The translations under genes were made by a program, and so were the position numbers. A model generated the notes under the pieces. That model had not been told where the DNA came from, searched no databases, and worked only from the letters and a program-made list of their open reading frames with translations. From Bacteroidales bacterium (lineage in GTDB: Bacteria; Bacteroidota; Bacteroidia; Bacteroidales; UBA932): a stretch of 45,982 bases of DNA. Positions 24,224 through 33,543 of the stretch are shown in pieces (the stretch's first letter is position 1; every line of letters starts with the position of its first letter). The stretch is taken from positions 1-45,982 of the forward strand of contig SFMU01000008.1 in NCBI GenBank assembly GCA_004552965.1. The letters are read 5' to 3'.

Positions 24224-26242
24224 ATGAAAAAAACACTTACAATCATGGTATCTGCACTGGTAATCTCAGCCTGCGGTCCAAAGCAGATCAGCGTAAGTAC
24301 ACCTGCACTTGATCTTGCGAATCTTGACACTACTGTCTCCCCGGCAGTCGATTTCTACAAATACGCAACCGGAGGATGGCAGAAGAACAATCCTCTCAAG
24401 CCTGAATATGCCAGGTTCGGCTCCTTCGACAATCTGCGCGACAAGAGCCAGGAACAGCTCAATGAACTTTTCAAGGGAATGACCGGGCTGAAGACGGCTC
24501 CGGGTTCAACCGAGGAGAAGATCGTGACCCTTTACACCCAGGGTCTGGATTCGGTCACCTTGAACAACAACGGCGGAGCGCCGCTGAAGAAGTATCTCGA
24601 CCTTCTGTACGGCATCAACGACAAGGCCGGGGTCATCCAGGCGATAGCGCAGATGCATGACGGTGGAGAGTCTCCTTTCTTCATGACTTATGTCGAGTCC
24701 GACCTGACCGACAGTGACAGCCAGATCCTTTATCTGGAGCAGTCCGGTCTCGGAATCGGTGAGAGAGACTATTACACCGATCCTGCGAATGCTGCAATCA
24801 GGGAGGGATACAAGGCCTTCCTGGCCAAGATCTTCGCCCTTTCCGGCATAGAGAATCCGGAGCAGGCTGCGGCCAATGCCCTTGCGACAGAGGATGTCCT
24901 GGCTGCTGCTTCATGGACCAATGTGCAGAGGAGGGATGTTGCCGCGGGGTACAATCCGATGTCCTCAGCTGAGCTTGCACAGAAATATCCCGGCTTCGAC
25001 TTCCCGGCATATTTCAAGGAAAGGAACATTGCAGAGCAGGACAAGCTCGTGGTCGGAGAGCCTTCATATTTCGAAGCCGTCTCCTCTTATCTTCTTTCCA
25101 CTGACATCGCTGTCCTGAAGGACTATCTTGCAGGACAGCTCATCCAGGGTGCCTGCGGTGCCCTCAGCGACGATTACTACAAGGCTTCCTTCGATTTCTT
25201 CAGTACCCAGATGTCCGGAATCAAGGAGCAGAAGCCACGCTGGAAGAGAGCGATGTCTGTCCCGAACAGTGTCCTGGGAGAGGCTGTAGGCAAGATGTAT
25301 GTCGAGAAGTATTTCCCTGAAGAGTCCAAGGAGAAGATGCTTTCACTCGTGGCCAACCTGAAGACTGCCCTCGGCGAGCACATCGATTCTCTTGACTGGA
25401 TGAGCGACGCCACCAAGGCCAAGGCTCACGAAAAGCTTGACAATTTCACTGTCAAGATCGGCTACCCTGACAAGTGGAAGGATTACACTTCGATGGCCAT
25501 CACCAAGACCAACAGCTACTACGACAACATTCTTGCCGCCAGCAGGTGGTTCATCGAGGACAACAAGGCCAAGCTCGGCAAGAAGACAGACCGTACCGAA
25601 TGGGGGATGACTCCTCAGACGGTAAATGCCTACTACAATCCTACAACCAACGAAATCTGTTTCCCTGCTGCCATCCTTCAGCCTCCGTTCTTCAATCCTG
25701 ATGCCGACGAGCCTGTGAACTATGGCGGAATCGGCGTTGTGATCGGCCACGAGATGTCCCATGGCTTCGATGACCAGGGTCGTCAGTTCGACAAGGACGG
25801 GAATATGTCCAACTGGTGGACGGAAGAGGATGCCGCCAAGTTCAATGAGAAGGCTGCCGTCCTGGTCAGACAGTTCGACGCCATCGAGATTCTTCCGGGC
25901 CTTCATGCCAACGGCTCCCTGTCCCTGGGCGAGAACATAGGTGACCATGGTGGAATCAGCATCGCCTTTACTGCAATGCAGAACGCCCTCAAGGGCAAGA
26001 CTCCGGAACTTATCGACGGTTTTACTCCAGAGCAGAGATTCTACCTGTCCTATGCGACCATCTGGGCTCAGAACATCACTGATGAGGAAAAGGCAAGACT
26101 CACCAGGGTGGATGTGCATTCCCTCGCTGAGAACAGGGTCAATGCCTCAGTCCGCAACTTCCAGTCATTCTTCGATGCTTTCGGCATCAAGGAAGGCGAC
26201 CCGATGTGGCTTCCTGAGAGCGAGAGGGTACACATCTGGTAA
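24224..26242 (+). CDS. pepO: M13 family (neprilysin-like) zinc metallopeptidase, lipoprotein
   Basis: An envelope oligopeptidase that degrades small peptides. It has 672 residues from the ATG at 24224 (MKKTLTIMV); the open frame reaches back to 24164 without support. A lipobox (ISAC) at about residue 17 predicts a lipid anchor. The zinc site is H509-E510-x2-H513 in VIGHEMSHGFDDQGRQFD, with the third ligand E570 in LGENIGDHGG. The substrate-binding NAYYNPTTNEICFPAAILQPPFF block is complete. The C terminus ends VHIW instead of the CxxW of mammalian enzymes, which is normal for bacterial lipoprotein versions. Confidence 0.94.
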   Translation: MKKTLTIMVSALVISACGPKQISVSTPALDLANLDTTVSPAVDFYKYATGGWQKNNPLKPEYARFGSFDNLRDKSQEQLNELFKGMTGLKTAPGSTEEKIVTLYTQGLDSVTLNNNGGAPLKKYLDLLYGINDKAGVIQAIAQMHDGGESPFFMTYVESDLTDSDSQILYLEQSGLGIGERDYYTDPANAAIREGYKAFLAKIFALSGIENPEQAAANALATEDVLAAASWTNVQRRDVAAGYNPMSSAELAQKYPGFDFPAYFKERNIAEQDKLVVGEPSYFEAVSSYLLSTDIAVLKDYLAGQLIQGACGALSDDYYKASFDFFSTQMSGIKEQKPRWKRAMSVPNSVLGEAVGKMYVEKYFPEESKEKMLSLVANLKTALGEHIDSLDWMSDATKAKAHEKLDNFTVKIGYPDKWKDYTSMAITKTNSYYDNILAASRWFIEDNKAKLGKKTDRTEWGMTPQTVNAYYNPTTNEICFPAAILQPPFFNPDADEPVNYGGIGVVIGHEMSHGFDDQGRQFDKDGNMSNWWTEEDAAKFNEKAAVLVRQFDAIEILPGLHANGSLSLGENIGDHGGISIAFTAMQNALKGKTPELIDGFTPEQRFYLSYATIWAQNITDEEKARLTRVDVHSLAENRVNASVRNFQSFFDAFGIKEGDPMWLPESERVHIW

Positions 26243-26266
26243 GAATCAGCCGATTAATCAATAGAT

Positions 26267-27451
26267 TTGGATGCATCCGGTTTCATAGCAGGACGAATGC
26301 GCTTCGGAGGGAGCATCGCGGTGGTTTCCATCGCGGTCTCCTTCTTTGTGATGATAATAGCCGTCTCGGTCTCCTCCGGTTTCAGGCAGGAGATCCGGGA
26401 CGGCATTTCTTCTTGTACCGGAGACATCCAGCTGATGCCGGTGGACATGAACTGGATCAGTGAAGACTCTCCCGTCAGCGCTGTTCCTGGCTATCTGGGA
26501 GCCATAGACTCTCTTCCCGGAGTCAGTTCGGTTTCCCCTGCGGTTTATCGTGCCGGTATCATCAAAAAGGATGGTGAAATCCATGGGGCAGTCTTCAAAG
26601 GTGTGGAGAATGCACCTTCGGTTGCGGCAGGAGCCGATTCCGTGAAACTCGGCGTGTCGATCCCTTCCCGTCTGGCAACCCTTCTGGGTCTTTCCCCAGG
26701 CGACAGGATACTGACTTATTTCATCGGAGAGGCCGTGAAGGTCAGGAATTTCAATGTGGTGAGCGTCTATGAAGGCATCATGGACAATTCGGACGAGCTG
26801 GTGGTCATAGCTGACATAAAAGACCTCCAGAGGCTGAACGGCTGGGATGAAAACGAGGTCTCCATGCTTGAGGTCAGCCTTGCTCCGCATGCCCGCGATG
26901 CCGCTTCCATGAGCAGGATCACCGCTGAGATCGGTGAGATTGTCCTTGAACGTCAGGGGGATGATGAAGACACACTTATCCCGACTTCCGTGATGGACAG
27001 GTATCCGCAGATTTTCGACTGGCTCTCCCTGCTCGATTTCAATGTGTTCGTGATTCTGATCCTGATGACTGTCGTGGCCGGTTTCAACATGGTCTCCGGC
27101 CTGCTGATAATGCTTTTCCGCAATATCCCGACAATCGGAACCCTCAAGTCGCTGGGGATGACGGACCGGATGATAGCCAAAGTCTTCCTGCGGGTTTCAT
27201 CCAAGGTTGTCCTGAAAGGTCTGCTGGCAGGAAATGCCCTTGCCCTTGCCTTCTGTCTGATTCAGGGCCGGACGCATCTGATCAGACTCAATCCGGAGAA
27301 TTACTTCGTTTCCTTCGTCCCGGTACACGTCAATGTCCCGGCTGTGATTGCCGCCGACATTGCCGCCTTCGCCGTGATTCTTCTCATTCTCCTGATTCCT
27401 TGCCTGTTCATCTCCCGGATAGACCCTTCGAAGACTGTCCGTGCCCAGTAG
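26267..27451 (+). CDS. FtsX/LolE-type ABC transporter permease
   Basis: A four-helix permease of the MacB/LolCE/FtsX superfamily. It has 394 residues. TM1 (~15-37) is preceded by FIAGRMRFGG, the usual entry. A periplasmic MacB-like domain (~40-255) follows, then TM2-4 (~262-292, ~320-340, ~362-385) with the FtsX block TIGTLKSLGMTDRMIAKVFL and the C-terminal DPSKTVRAQ. The start is a TTG at 26267, because a stop lies at 26255 and the nearby ATG at 26271 is out of frame. No ATPase partner is adjacent. Similar single permeases in Bacteroidetes act with an unlinked LolD-type ATPase in lipoprotein release. Its 3' end overlaps the convergent mltF-like gene by 44 bases. Confidence 0.88.
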   Translation: MDASGFIAGRMRFGGSIAVVSIAVSFFVMIIAVSVSSGFRQEIRDGISSCTGDIQLMPVDMNWISEDSPVSAVPGYLGAIDSLPGVSSVSPAVYRAGIIKKDGEIHGAVFKGVENAPSVAAGADSVKLGVSIPSRLATLLGLSPGDRILTYFIGEAVKVRNFNVVSVYEGIMDNSDELVVIADIKDLQRLNGWDENEVSMLEVSLAPHARDAASMSRITAEIGEIVLERQGDDEDTLIPTSVMDRYPQIFDWLSLLDFNVFVILILMTVVAGFNMVSGLLIMLFRNIPTIGTLKSLGMTDRMIAKVFLRVSSKVVLKGLLAGNALALAFCLIQGRTHLIRLNPENYFVSFVPVHVNVPAVIAADIAAFAVILLILLIPCLFISRIDPSKTVRAQ

Positions 27452-28682
27452 GCTGCTCCGTCGGTGTCTCCTTCTTTTCTTCCTCCTTCACTACGATCCC
27501 GGGTTCCAGGCTGAGGCTGTCTCTCTGCAGGCTGTCTGCGGCCATCAGTATCATCTCGGCGAAGTCTTCGTCAGGAGGAAAGTCTCCGGATTCCGTCTCA
27601 AGGGTGTCGACAGTCATCCTGAATCTAGGCGGGAGGCCTCTGAATATGTCGTACTGGTTGAGGACCGCCTTGACGAAGGCCATGGTCTCCTTGCCTTTGA
27701 AAGGGCCGTACAGCACGTCCTGCCCGGCGAGCGAATCCGCCTCCTGGCTCATCAGAGGAATGACGGAACACAGATTGCTCCATGTCGAAGGGTCCACTCC
27801 CTGCGCCCTGGCCAGTCTGATGCAGTCGGCAATCCTCCCCGGCCCGGCATTGTAGGCGGCCAGGGTTATCTTTGTCATCTCGTCCCGGTCTGCTGCCACA
27901 TCGGAATACAGTCTCTGAAGCCTGGCCAGAAGGGCTGTCCCTGCCTTGATGTTCTCTTCCGGGTCAAGAAGGTCGGTCACTCCGTAGATTCTCGCAGTTG
28001 CCGGCATGACCTGCATCAGCCCGCTGGCGCCTCTGGGTGAACGGGTGTCGATCCTGAATTTGGATTCTGTCCAGACGAGAGCGGCGAGCATCTTCCAGTC
28101 CCAGCCAAGCTTCTCGGCGGCTTTCCGGAGGAGTCCGTCGTACGGACTGATGATTTCGCGGTTCCTTTCCGAGTGTTTCCTGTAGGGATTGAAGCCGTTG
28201 AAGAAACGTTCCTGAGCGGATGAGTGTAGGGACGATCCGTTGAGGTCGATGAGCCAGTGGGCATATTCGGAATTCAGGTTCGGGCTGTCCCTCATCACCC
28301 AGACCACATTGGTGTCCCCAAGGCTCCATATGCGGAGTCCTGCCGTGTCGGCATATTCCTTTCTGGGGATCACGAGTATGTCGAGGCTGTCCTTCAGGAG
28401 CGAGTCCGCGTAGGGAAGACCTTCTTCGCCTATGAATATGCAGGCGGAGTCACCGATGCTCCCGATGAAGGTCTTCAGCATTTCGTAGTGGTAGCCTGCC
28501 AGGTAGCCCCTGGAGAGTTTGCCGTAGTCTCCCAGACGTATTGCACACCTCACCTGCTCCGAACCGAAAGGATTCTCCTTGCGCTTGTGAGCCCTTCTGT
28601 CAGTGAATGGAATGATCAGCAGGACAAGGAATATCGGAATCAGATACTTGAGAAATTTCTTGGTTACCCTTTTTACACCCAT
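27408..28682 (-). CDS. MltF-like membrane-bound lytic murein transglycosylase
   Basis: Cuts the glycan strand of peptidoglycan with formation of anhydromuramyl ends. It has 424 residues. An N-terminal hydrophobic segment (~10-28) anchors or exports it. A periplasmic-binding-protein-like domain (~45-175, SBP_bac_3 type) has the regulatory arrangement of MltF. The SLT catalytic domain (~185-370) contains the general acid E206 in WTESKFR, and the GASGLMQVMPATA and AAYNAGPGR signatures. A Glu/Lys-rich tail follows, and its last 44 bases overlap the FtsX-type gene. Twelve bases after the porin gene, so the two are co-transcribed. Confidence 0.92.
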   Translation of the reverse strand: MGVKRVTKKFLKYLIPIFLVLLIIPFTDRRAHKRKENPFGSEQVRCAIRLGDYGKLSRGYLAGYHYEMLKTFIGSIGDSACIFIGEEGLPYADSLLKDSLDILVIPRKEYADTAGLRIWSLGDTNVVWVMRDSPNLNSEYAHWLIDLNGSSLHSSAQERFFNGFNPYRKHSERNREIISPYDGLLRKAAEKLGWDWKMLAALVWTESKFRIDTRSPRGASGLMQVMPATARIYGVTDLLDPEENIKAGTALLARLQRLYSDVAADRDEMTKITLAAYNAGPGRIADCIRLARAQGVDPSTWSNLCSVIPLMSQEADSLAGQDVLYGPFKGKETMAFVKAVLNQYDIFRGLPPRFRMTVDTLETESGDFPPDEDFAEMILMAADSLQRDSLSLEPGIVVKEEEKKETPTEQPTGHGQSSKGLSGR

Positions 28683-28694
28683 GTCCGCTTGACA

Positions 28695-31391
28695 TTATCT
28701 GCCGAGTCCTCCGACTCCCCGGTCCATTGTAGGCGGAGCCTTGATTCCTCCGGTGGCGCCACCCATGCCCGAACCGGCCTGGACTGCCTTGTTTGAAGAA
28801 GGTTGCTTGTAGAACGGCCAGTAGATGCCGAATTTGATGCATCTCTGCGTCCTGATGTAGTTGTTGGCGCTGAAGTAGTCTGCCTTGTCCATCGGCCAGC
28901 CCATTCCGGCATTCTCAAGCTTTACGAATATGCAGGCTCTCTTCCACTGCATATTCACGAAGGCATCTATGAACGGGCCGTTGCTGTACTTGACCTCGTT
29001 CTGATTGATGAATGCCCCGATGGCAGGATTCCAGCCCTGGGAATAATACTCCGTGTTCCACCATGCATCGGCTCCGATCTGCATCTTGAGGATGCCCTTG
29101 GCTATGTTCAGCTGCATGTACCATCTCGCATTTGCGGCAAGCAGCGGAAGCGGCACGACTTCCTGGTTGGAGGAAAGCTGGAACAGCAGCCTGTTGTCAA
29201 GATGGAAAAGACCCAGCGTGAAGTTCTTTGTGAGAGTCGCGCTGAATATGCTCATCGGAACGGAGTTCTGCCTTATCGTTGCCGACGGATCGAAGTAGAT
29301 GTTGTTCGACAGCAGGGCGTAGCCGGCTTCCAGACCGAGATTCCAGCGCGGCACGGCTATGTTTCCGCTGATCTTCGTGGTGGAAATCTTGCTGAAAGAG
29401 TTCTCCCACCTGTAGTGGTTGGAATAGAAGTTCTGGTAGTAGAAATCCGGTTCCCTGAGGGAGGTCTCGAAATGCGCTCCCAGAGACAGCGGGCTCTTCT
29501 TGGCCCTTCTGAACGGATAGAGATTCAGCCTGAGGTTCGCTCTGACCGACATGTCGTTGATCTGGGTGCCTGCAAAGAAATAGTCTCCCGCCGCATCCCA
29601 GCTGATGTAGTCCCTGAGCTGTCCTTCGGCTCCGGCGTAGATGAAGGCCGAGTTCCAGACCTCGTTCCGGTAGCCTTGGGTGAAGGTCGGGTCGAAAACG
29701 CTGTGGGACATGATCCGGCTTCCTATTCCTCCATTTATCTTGGAGATGATGGCATTGTCCGACCAAGGCTGAAGCCTGAGGAAGACCCTGTTCTCCAGCT
29801 TCATCACCCTCATGGAGTCGTGCGAAGTCGTCGGATTGTAGAAGAAATCCTTGTAGAAGGCCCTTCCGGCCTTGTCGTTCAGGGATATGTTGTCGTCATA
29901 CACTCTCCTGAATATGGACAGCTCCGAACTGTGTCCGATGAAGGCTGAGGTCATCTTCTGGTCATCCAGGGTGTCGGCCATCTCTCTTGCTGAAGCCCTT
30001 TCGGCGAGCGTCTCCTCCATCTCCTGGATGAGGGTCGAGTCTCCCAGGGCGAGGATGCTGTCCCTGTAGTGCCCGTCGGCCTTGATCTCTTTCCTGAACT
30101 TCAGGTTCTTGATGAATGTGAACGGAATCCTGTACTGCTGGTCGAGGAAGAAACTGTTCTTCTTGACCAGGGTTCCTGCATTGGAAAGGTTGATGGGATA
30201 TTCCCTTCCGTCTATGGTGGTGTCCCTGACTGCGGAGATATCGTTCGTACCGCCGTTTTCACCCCTGTTCACCATGTTGTACAGGTAGCCGGCATGCATC
30301 ATGTACCTTTTTCCGAGATAGTTCGTCGTGACGGAGAAATTCTTGTTCACGGTTGTCTCGTTCTCCATGATGCCTCCTCCTCCGAACCTGTCATATTCAA
30401 GGGTTACATTCAGCTCCGGCAGGATGTTCTGGGTGGTCAGGATGTGCAGGTTGTCGGATTCCTTCTGCAGCGGGGCGAAAAGGGTTCCGGAATATGCCAG
30501 CTCGGTGTACGGTGTCTTCGTGTTGTACATCGGCGCCGTCTTTGGCGAGAAGGCCCAGGCCTCGTACGGGTCGTAGAAAGCGACTCCGTTCTCGCTGTCG
30601 CGCCTGAAAAAGTTGTAGTACTGGGCAGGGGAGCCGGCGACACCGAGCCAGGTCGCATTCACGTCATTGCGGAAGATCGGGTAGTCGTGGAACCTGTAGT
30701 TGAATCCGGTGTCCGGTTCGTGGGCGTCGATCTTGTGGAATTCCCTTTCGTGAGTCCACTGGACGATCCTCTTGTAGTGCATCGAATCCGGTATGGCGAA
30801 GGTCTCGAGGATTCTCGGAGTGTTCTCGGTGATGCTGTCCCTGATGGCCTTGAGGCTGTCTTTGACGTTCAGGACACTGTCCATCACATGCTTCTTTGCA
30901 ATCGATTTCTGCTCAGAGTGGTATTTTTTCTTCCCGGCCTTGTCCAGGCTGTTGTACCAGAGGTCGAATTCTGCCTTCTTCCGCGCGATTGAATCGAGCC
31001 TGTAGAGGGAATCGAGCCGTGGCCAGTCGAGGGAATCTCCTGCATTGCGGAGGGAATCCCTGACGAACATGTGGGTGGCGGAGTCCAGGAGCGCGACATA
31101 GTAGCGGTAACGGAAAGGATCGGTCTCCCTGAGCGAGTCCGGAGGGAATATGGTGTCCCGGGCAGTGAGCCTCTTCACTGTGTCCAGGGGCAGGACGGTC
31201 ATCATTGACGTGTCCTCGGTGAGGCTCGTGCTGCGTATGAACTGATTGACGTATTTTATGGTGTCAGGATGTCCCGGGGCGGCTGTGCGAAGGCTTCCCC
31301 ATCTCATGAAAGGGGGCATGCCGACCGCCTGGACTGCAAAGAAGCAGACCACCGCGAGAGGAATCCAGAGTTTGTTCAACTTATTCCGCAT
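28695..31391 (-). CDS. Large putative porin (Bacteroidetes type)
   Basis: An outer-membrane beta-barrel protein of 898 residues. A signal peptide (about 1-24) leads to a soluble region (~50-200) rich in Asp, Ser and Arg with DSLYRLDSIARKK-type helical repeats. From about residue 225 to the end it has alternating hydrophobic strands with aromatic girdle residues, typical of the "putative porin" family of Bacteroidetes (PF14121-like). The usual C-terminal strand, containing CIKFGIYWPFYK, is present, followed by an unusual Gly/Pro-rich tail of about 35 residues (AGSGMGGATGG). Substrate unknown. It shares an operon with the MltF-like gene. Its own promoter is at 31417-31449. Confidence 0.82.
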   Translation of the reverse strand: MRNKLNKLWIPLAVVCFFAVQAVGMPPFMRWGSLRTAAPGHPDTIKYVNQFIRSTSLTEDTSMMTVLPLDTVKRLTARDTIFPPDSLRETDPFRYRYYVALLDSATHMFVRDSLRNAGDSLDWPRLDSLYRLDSIARKKAEFDLWYNSLDKAGKKKYHSEQKSIAKKHVMDSVLNVKDSLKAIRDSITENTPRILETFAIPDSMHYKRIVQWTHEREFHKIDAHEPDTGFNYRFHDYPIFRNDVNATWLGVAGSPAQYYNFFRRDSENGVAFYDPYEAWAFSPKTAPMYNTKTPYTELAYSGTLFAPLQKESDNLHILTTQNILPELNVTLEYDRFGGGGIMENETTVNKNFSVTTNYLGKRYMMHAGYLYNMVNRGENGGTNDISAVRDTTIDGREYPINLSNAGTLVKKNSFFLDQQYRIPFTFIKNLKFRKEIKADGHYRDSILALGDSTLIQEMEETLAERASAREMADTLDDQKMTSAFIGHSSELSIFRRVYDDNISLNDKAGRAFYKDFFYNPTTSHDSMRVMKLENRVFLRLQPWSDNAIISKINGGIGSRIMSHSVFDPTFTQGYRNEVWNSAFIYAGAEGQLRDYISWDAAGDYFFAGTQINDMSVRANLRLNLYPFRRAKKSPLSLGAHFETSLREPDFYYQNFYSNHYRWENSFSKISTTKISGNIAVPRWNLGLEAGYALLSNNIYFDPSATIRQNSVPMSIFSATLTKNFTLGLFHLDNRLLFQLSSNQEVVPLPLLAANARWYMQLNIAKGILKMQIGADAWWNTEYYSQGWNPAIGAFINQNEVKYSNGPFIDAFVNMQWKRACIFVKLENAGMGWPMDKADYFSANNYIRTQRCIKFGIYWPFYKQPSSNKAVQAGSGMGGATGGIKAPPTMDRGVGGLGR

Positions 31392-31416
31392 AGAATATAT
31401 TCATACTCAAAACTTA

Positions 31417-31449
31417 CAAATTTAGGAATTTTCCCGATAATAGCACAAT
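31417..31449 (-). promoter_or_regulatory. Promoter for the porin-mltF pair
   Basis: On the minus strand TAAATTTG (31417-31424) matches TAnnTTTG, with ATTG (31446-31449) 21 bases upstream as a near match to TTTG. Expected start near 31410, leader about 19 bases. Confidence 0.6.
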
Positions 31450-31458
31450 CCGCACTTT

Positions 31459-31493
31459 TTTGTAGCAAATCTCGCATTTCTTTTCTACATTTA
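31459..31493 (+). promoter_or_regulatory. Possible promoter for the glycogen operon
   Basis: TTTG (31459-31462) and TACATTTA (31486-31493, one mismatch to TAnnTTTG) lie in the 133-base divergent gap to the porin gene. Their spacing, 23 bases, is longer than the usual 19-21. No better candidate is seen before glgB. Confidence 0.3.
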
Positions 31494-31524
31494 TACCGTA
31501 GAATCATTAATTTAAAACGAATCA

Positions 31525-33528
31525 ATGATGATATATGACAATGACTCTTATCTGATGCCCTTCAAGAAGGCTATCGATGCGCGGCATGCAAGGATAGCCG
31601 ATGCCGTCGGGAAGATAGCCGGGAATTCTGAGGGATCGCTTTCTGATAACATCAACAATCATCTGTATTACGGCCTTCACCGTCAGGCTGACGGTTCGTG
31701 GGTTTTCCGCGAATGGGCTCCCAATGCGGTGAGGATCTACCTTATAGGAGATTTCAACAACTGGAAGCGCACCGGAGGCTATTGCCTGAATCCTCTTGGC
31801 AACGGTGACTGGGAGATCGTGATCCCCGATTTCTTCATCCACCACGGAGATCTTTACAAACTGTATGTCGAGTGGCCCGGAGGAGGTGGAGAGAGGCTGC
31901 CGGCCTATGTGACCAGGGCTGTCCAGGATGAGGAGACGAAGGCTTTCTGCGCCCAGGTCTGGGACCCTGCAACGGCATATTCATGGAAGAATCCACGTCC
32001 CGCCAGGATTGCAGATCCCCTGATCTACGAATGCCATATCGGGATGTCTTCGGAGGAGGAGAAGGTGGCCACTTTCACCGAGTTCCGCCAGAACGTGCTT
32101 CCGCGGATAGCTGCCCTGGGCTACGATGTCATCCAGATCATGGCCTTGCAGGAACACCCTTACTATGGATCTTTCGGGTATCAGGTTTCCAATTTCTTTG
32201 CGCTCAGTTCGCGATTCGGAACTCCCGAAGAGTTCAAGGAACTGGTGGATGAGGCTCACGGTCTGGGGATAGCTGTGATCATGGACATCGTCCACTCCCA
32301 TTCCGTGGACAATGTGGCGGAGGGGCTCGGAATGTTCGACGGACGCGAGGACCTGTACTTCCACAAGGGTCCGCAGGGGCATCATCCTGCCTGGGGCTCC
32401 AGGTGTTTTGACTACGGCAAGCAGGCCACGGTCTGCTTCCTTCTGTCAAACTGCAAGTTCTGGATGGAGGAATACATGCTGGACGGTTTCCGCTTCGACG
32501 GAGTGACTTCCATGCTGTACTGGGATCATGGTCTGGGCAAGGATTTCGGCAGATACGACCTCTATTTCGACTCGGGAGTCGACGAGAGCGCCGTCACCTA
32601 CCTTGCGCTTGCCAACATGCTGGTTCACGAGATTCATCCCGATGCGCTCACGATAGCAGAGGATGTCAGCGGAATGGCCGGACTTGCGGCGCCATATGAG
32701 GAAGGTGGAGTCGGTTTCGACTTCAGGATGGCGATGGGCATCGCTGACCATTGGATAAAGTGGATCAAGGAGCGTCCGGATGAGACCTGGAGCCCTGGGG
32801 AGATCTGGTACGAACTGACCAACAAGCGGGCCGACGAGAGGACTGTCAGCTATGCCGAGTGCCATGACCAGGCTCTGGTCGGCGACCAGACGATCCTTTT
32901 CCGTCTGCTTGGGGCGAAGATGTACACGGCGATGTCGAAGGCTTCGGAAGATCTGGTCGTGGACCGTGGCATAGCTCTCCACAAGATGATCCGTCTGATT
33001 ACCCTGGCGACCTGCGGAGGGGGATACCTCAATTTCATGGGCAATGAATTCGGTCATCCGGAATGGATCGACTTCCCGCGTTCGGGAAACGGATGGTCTT
33101 ACAAATATGCCAGAAGGCAGTGGTCCCTGGTGGACAATCCGGACTTGCGCTACCATGATCTCGGCGCTTTCGATGCGGCGATGATCGGATTCGTGCGTGA
33201 CAATGGCCTGCTCGGTTTCCCGCCGGAGCATGTCTTGTCGGACGAAAAGAACAAAATCTTGGTTTTCAAAAGAAAGAACTGTATATTTGCATTCAATTTC
33301 AACCCTTCCGGTTCTTTTGTGGACTACAAGGTCCCAGCGCCGGCCGGGAAATATTCAGTGGCTTTGGACACGGATTCGCCGGGATTCGGCGGCTTCGGGA
33401 GAGTGGACCACAGCGTTCACCACTTCACCGTTTCTGAAGAACCGACTGATGGACAGAAAAGGTTCGACGATGTGTTGTCTCTGTATTTGCCAAGCAGAAC
33501 AGCTATCGTCTTAATTTTGGTTGATTAA
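31525..33528 (+). CDS. glgB: 1,4-alpha-glucan branching enzyme (GH13_8 type)
   Basis: Introduces alpha-1,6 branches into glycogen. It has 667 residues, closer to the eukaryotic-type (GH13_8) branching enzymes than to the ~730-residue E. coli type. An N-terminal CBM48 domain (~50-140; WVFREWAPNAVRIYLIGDFNNW) precedes the barrel. Catalytic residues are visible: nucleophile D325 (GFRFDGVTSM), acid/base E379 (IAEDVSG) and D448 (CHDQALVGD). The FMGNEFGHPEWIDFPR block is present. First gene of a six-gene run; the debranching gene starts 15 bases later. It has two adjacent ATGs; I use the first. Confidence 0.95.
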   Translation: MMIYDNDSYLMPFKKAIDARHARIADAVGKIAGNSEGSLSDNINNHLYYGLHRQADGSWVFREWAPNAVRIYLIGDFNNWKRTGGYCLNPLGNGDWEIVIPDFFIHHGDLYKLYVEWPGGGGERLPAYVTRAVQDEETKAFCAQVWDPATAYSWKNPRPARIADPLIYECHIGMSSEEEKVATFTEFRQNVLPRIAALGYDVIQIMALQEHPYYGSFGYQVSNFFALSSRFGTPEEFKELVDEAHGLGIAVIMDIVHSHSVDNVAEGLGMFDGREDLYFHKGPQGHHPAWGSRCFDYGKQATVCFLLSNCKFWMEEYMLDGFRFDGVTSMLYWDHGLGKDFGRYDLYFDSGVDESAVTYLALANMLVHEIHPDALTIAEDVSGMAGLAAPYEEGGVGFDFRMAMGIADHWIKWIKERPDETWSPGEIWYELTNKRADERTVSYAECHDQALVGDQTILFRLLGAKMYTAMSKASEDLVVDRGIALHKMIRLITLATCGGGYLNFMGNEFGHPEWIDFPRSGNGWSYKYARRQWSLVDNPDLRYHDLGAFDAAMIGFVRDNGLLGFPPEHVLSDEKNKILVFKRKNCIFAFNFNPSGSFVDYKVPAPAGKYSVALDTDSPGFGGFGRVDHSVHHFTVSEEPTDGQKRFDDVLSLYLPSRTAIVLILVD

Positions 33529-33543
33529 CATATAAACAATTTT

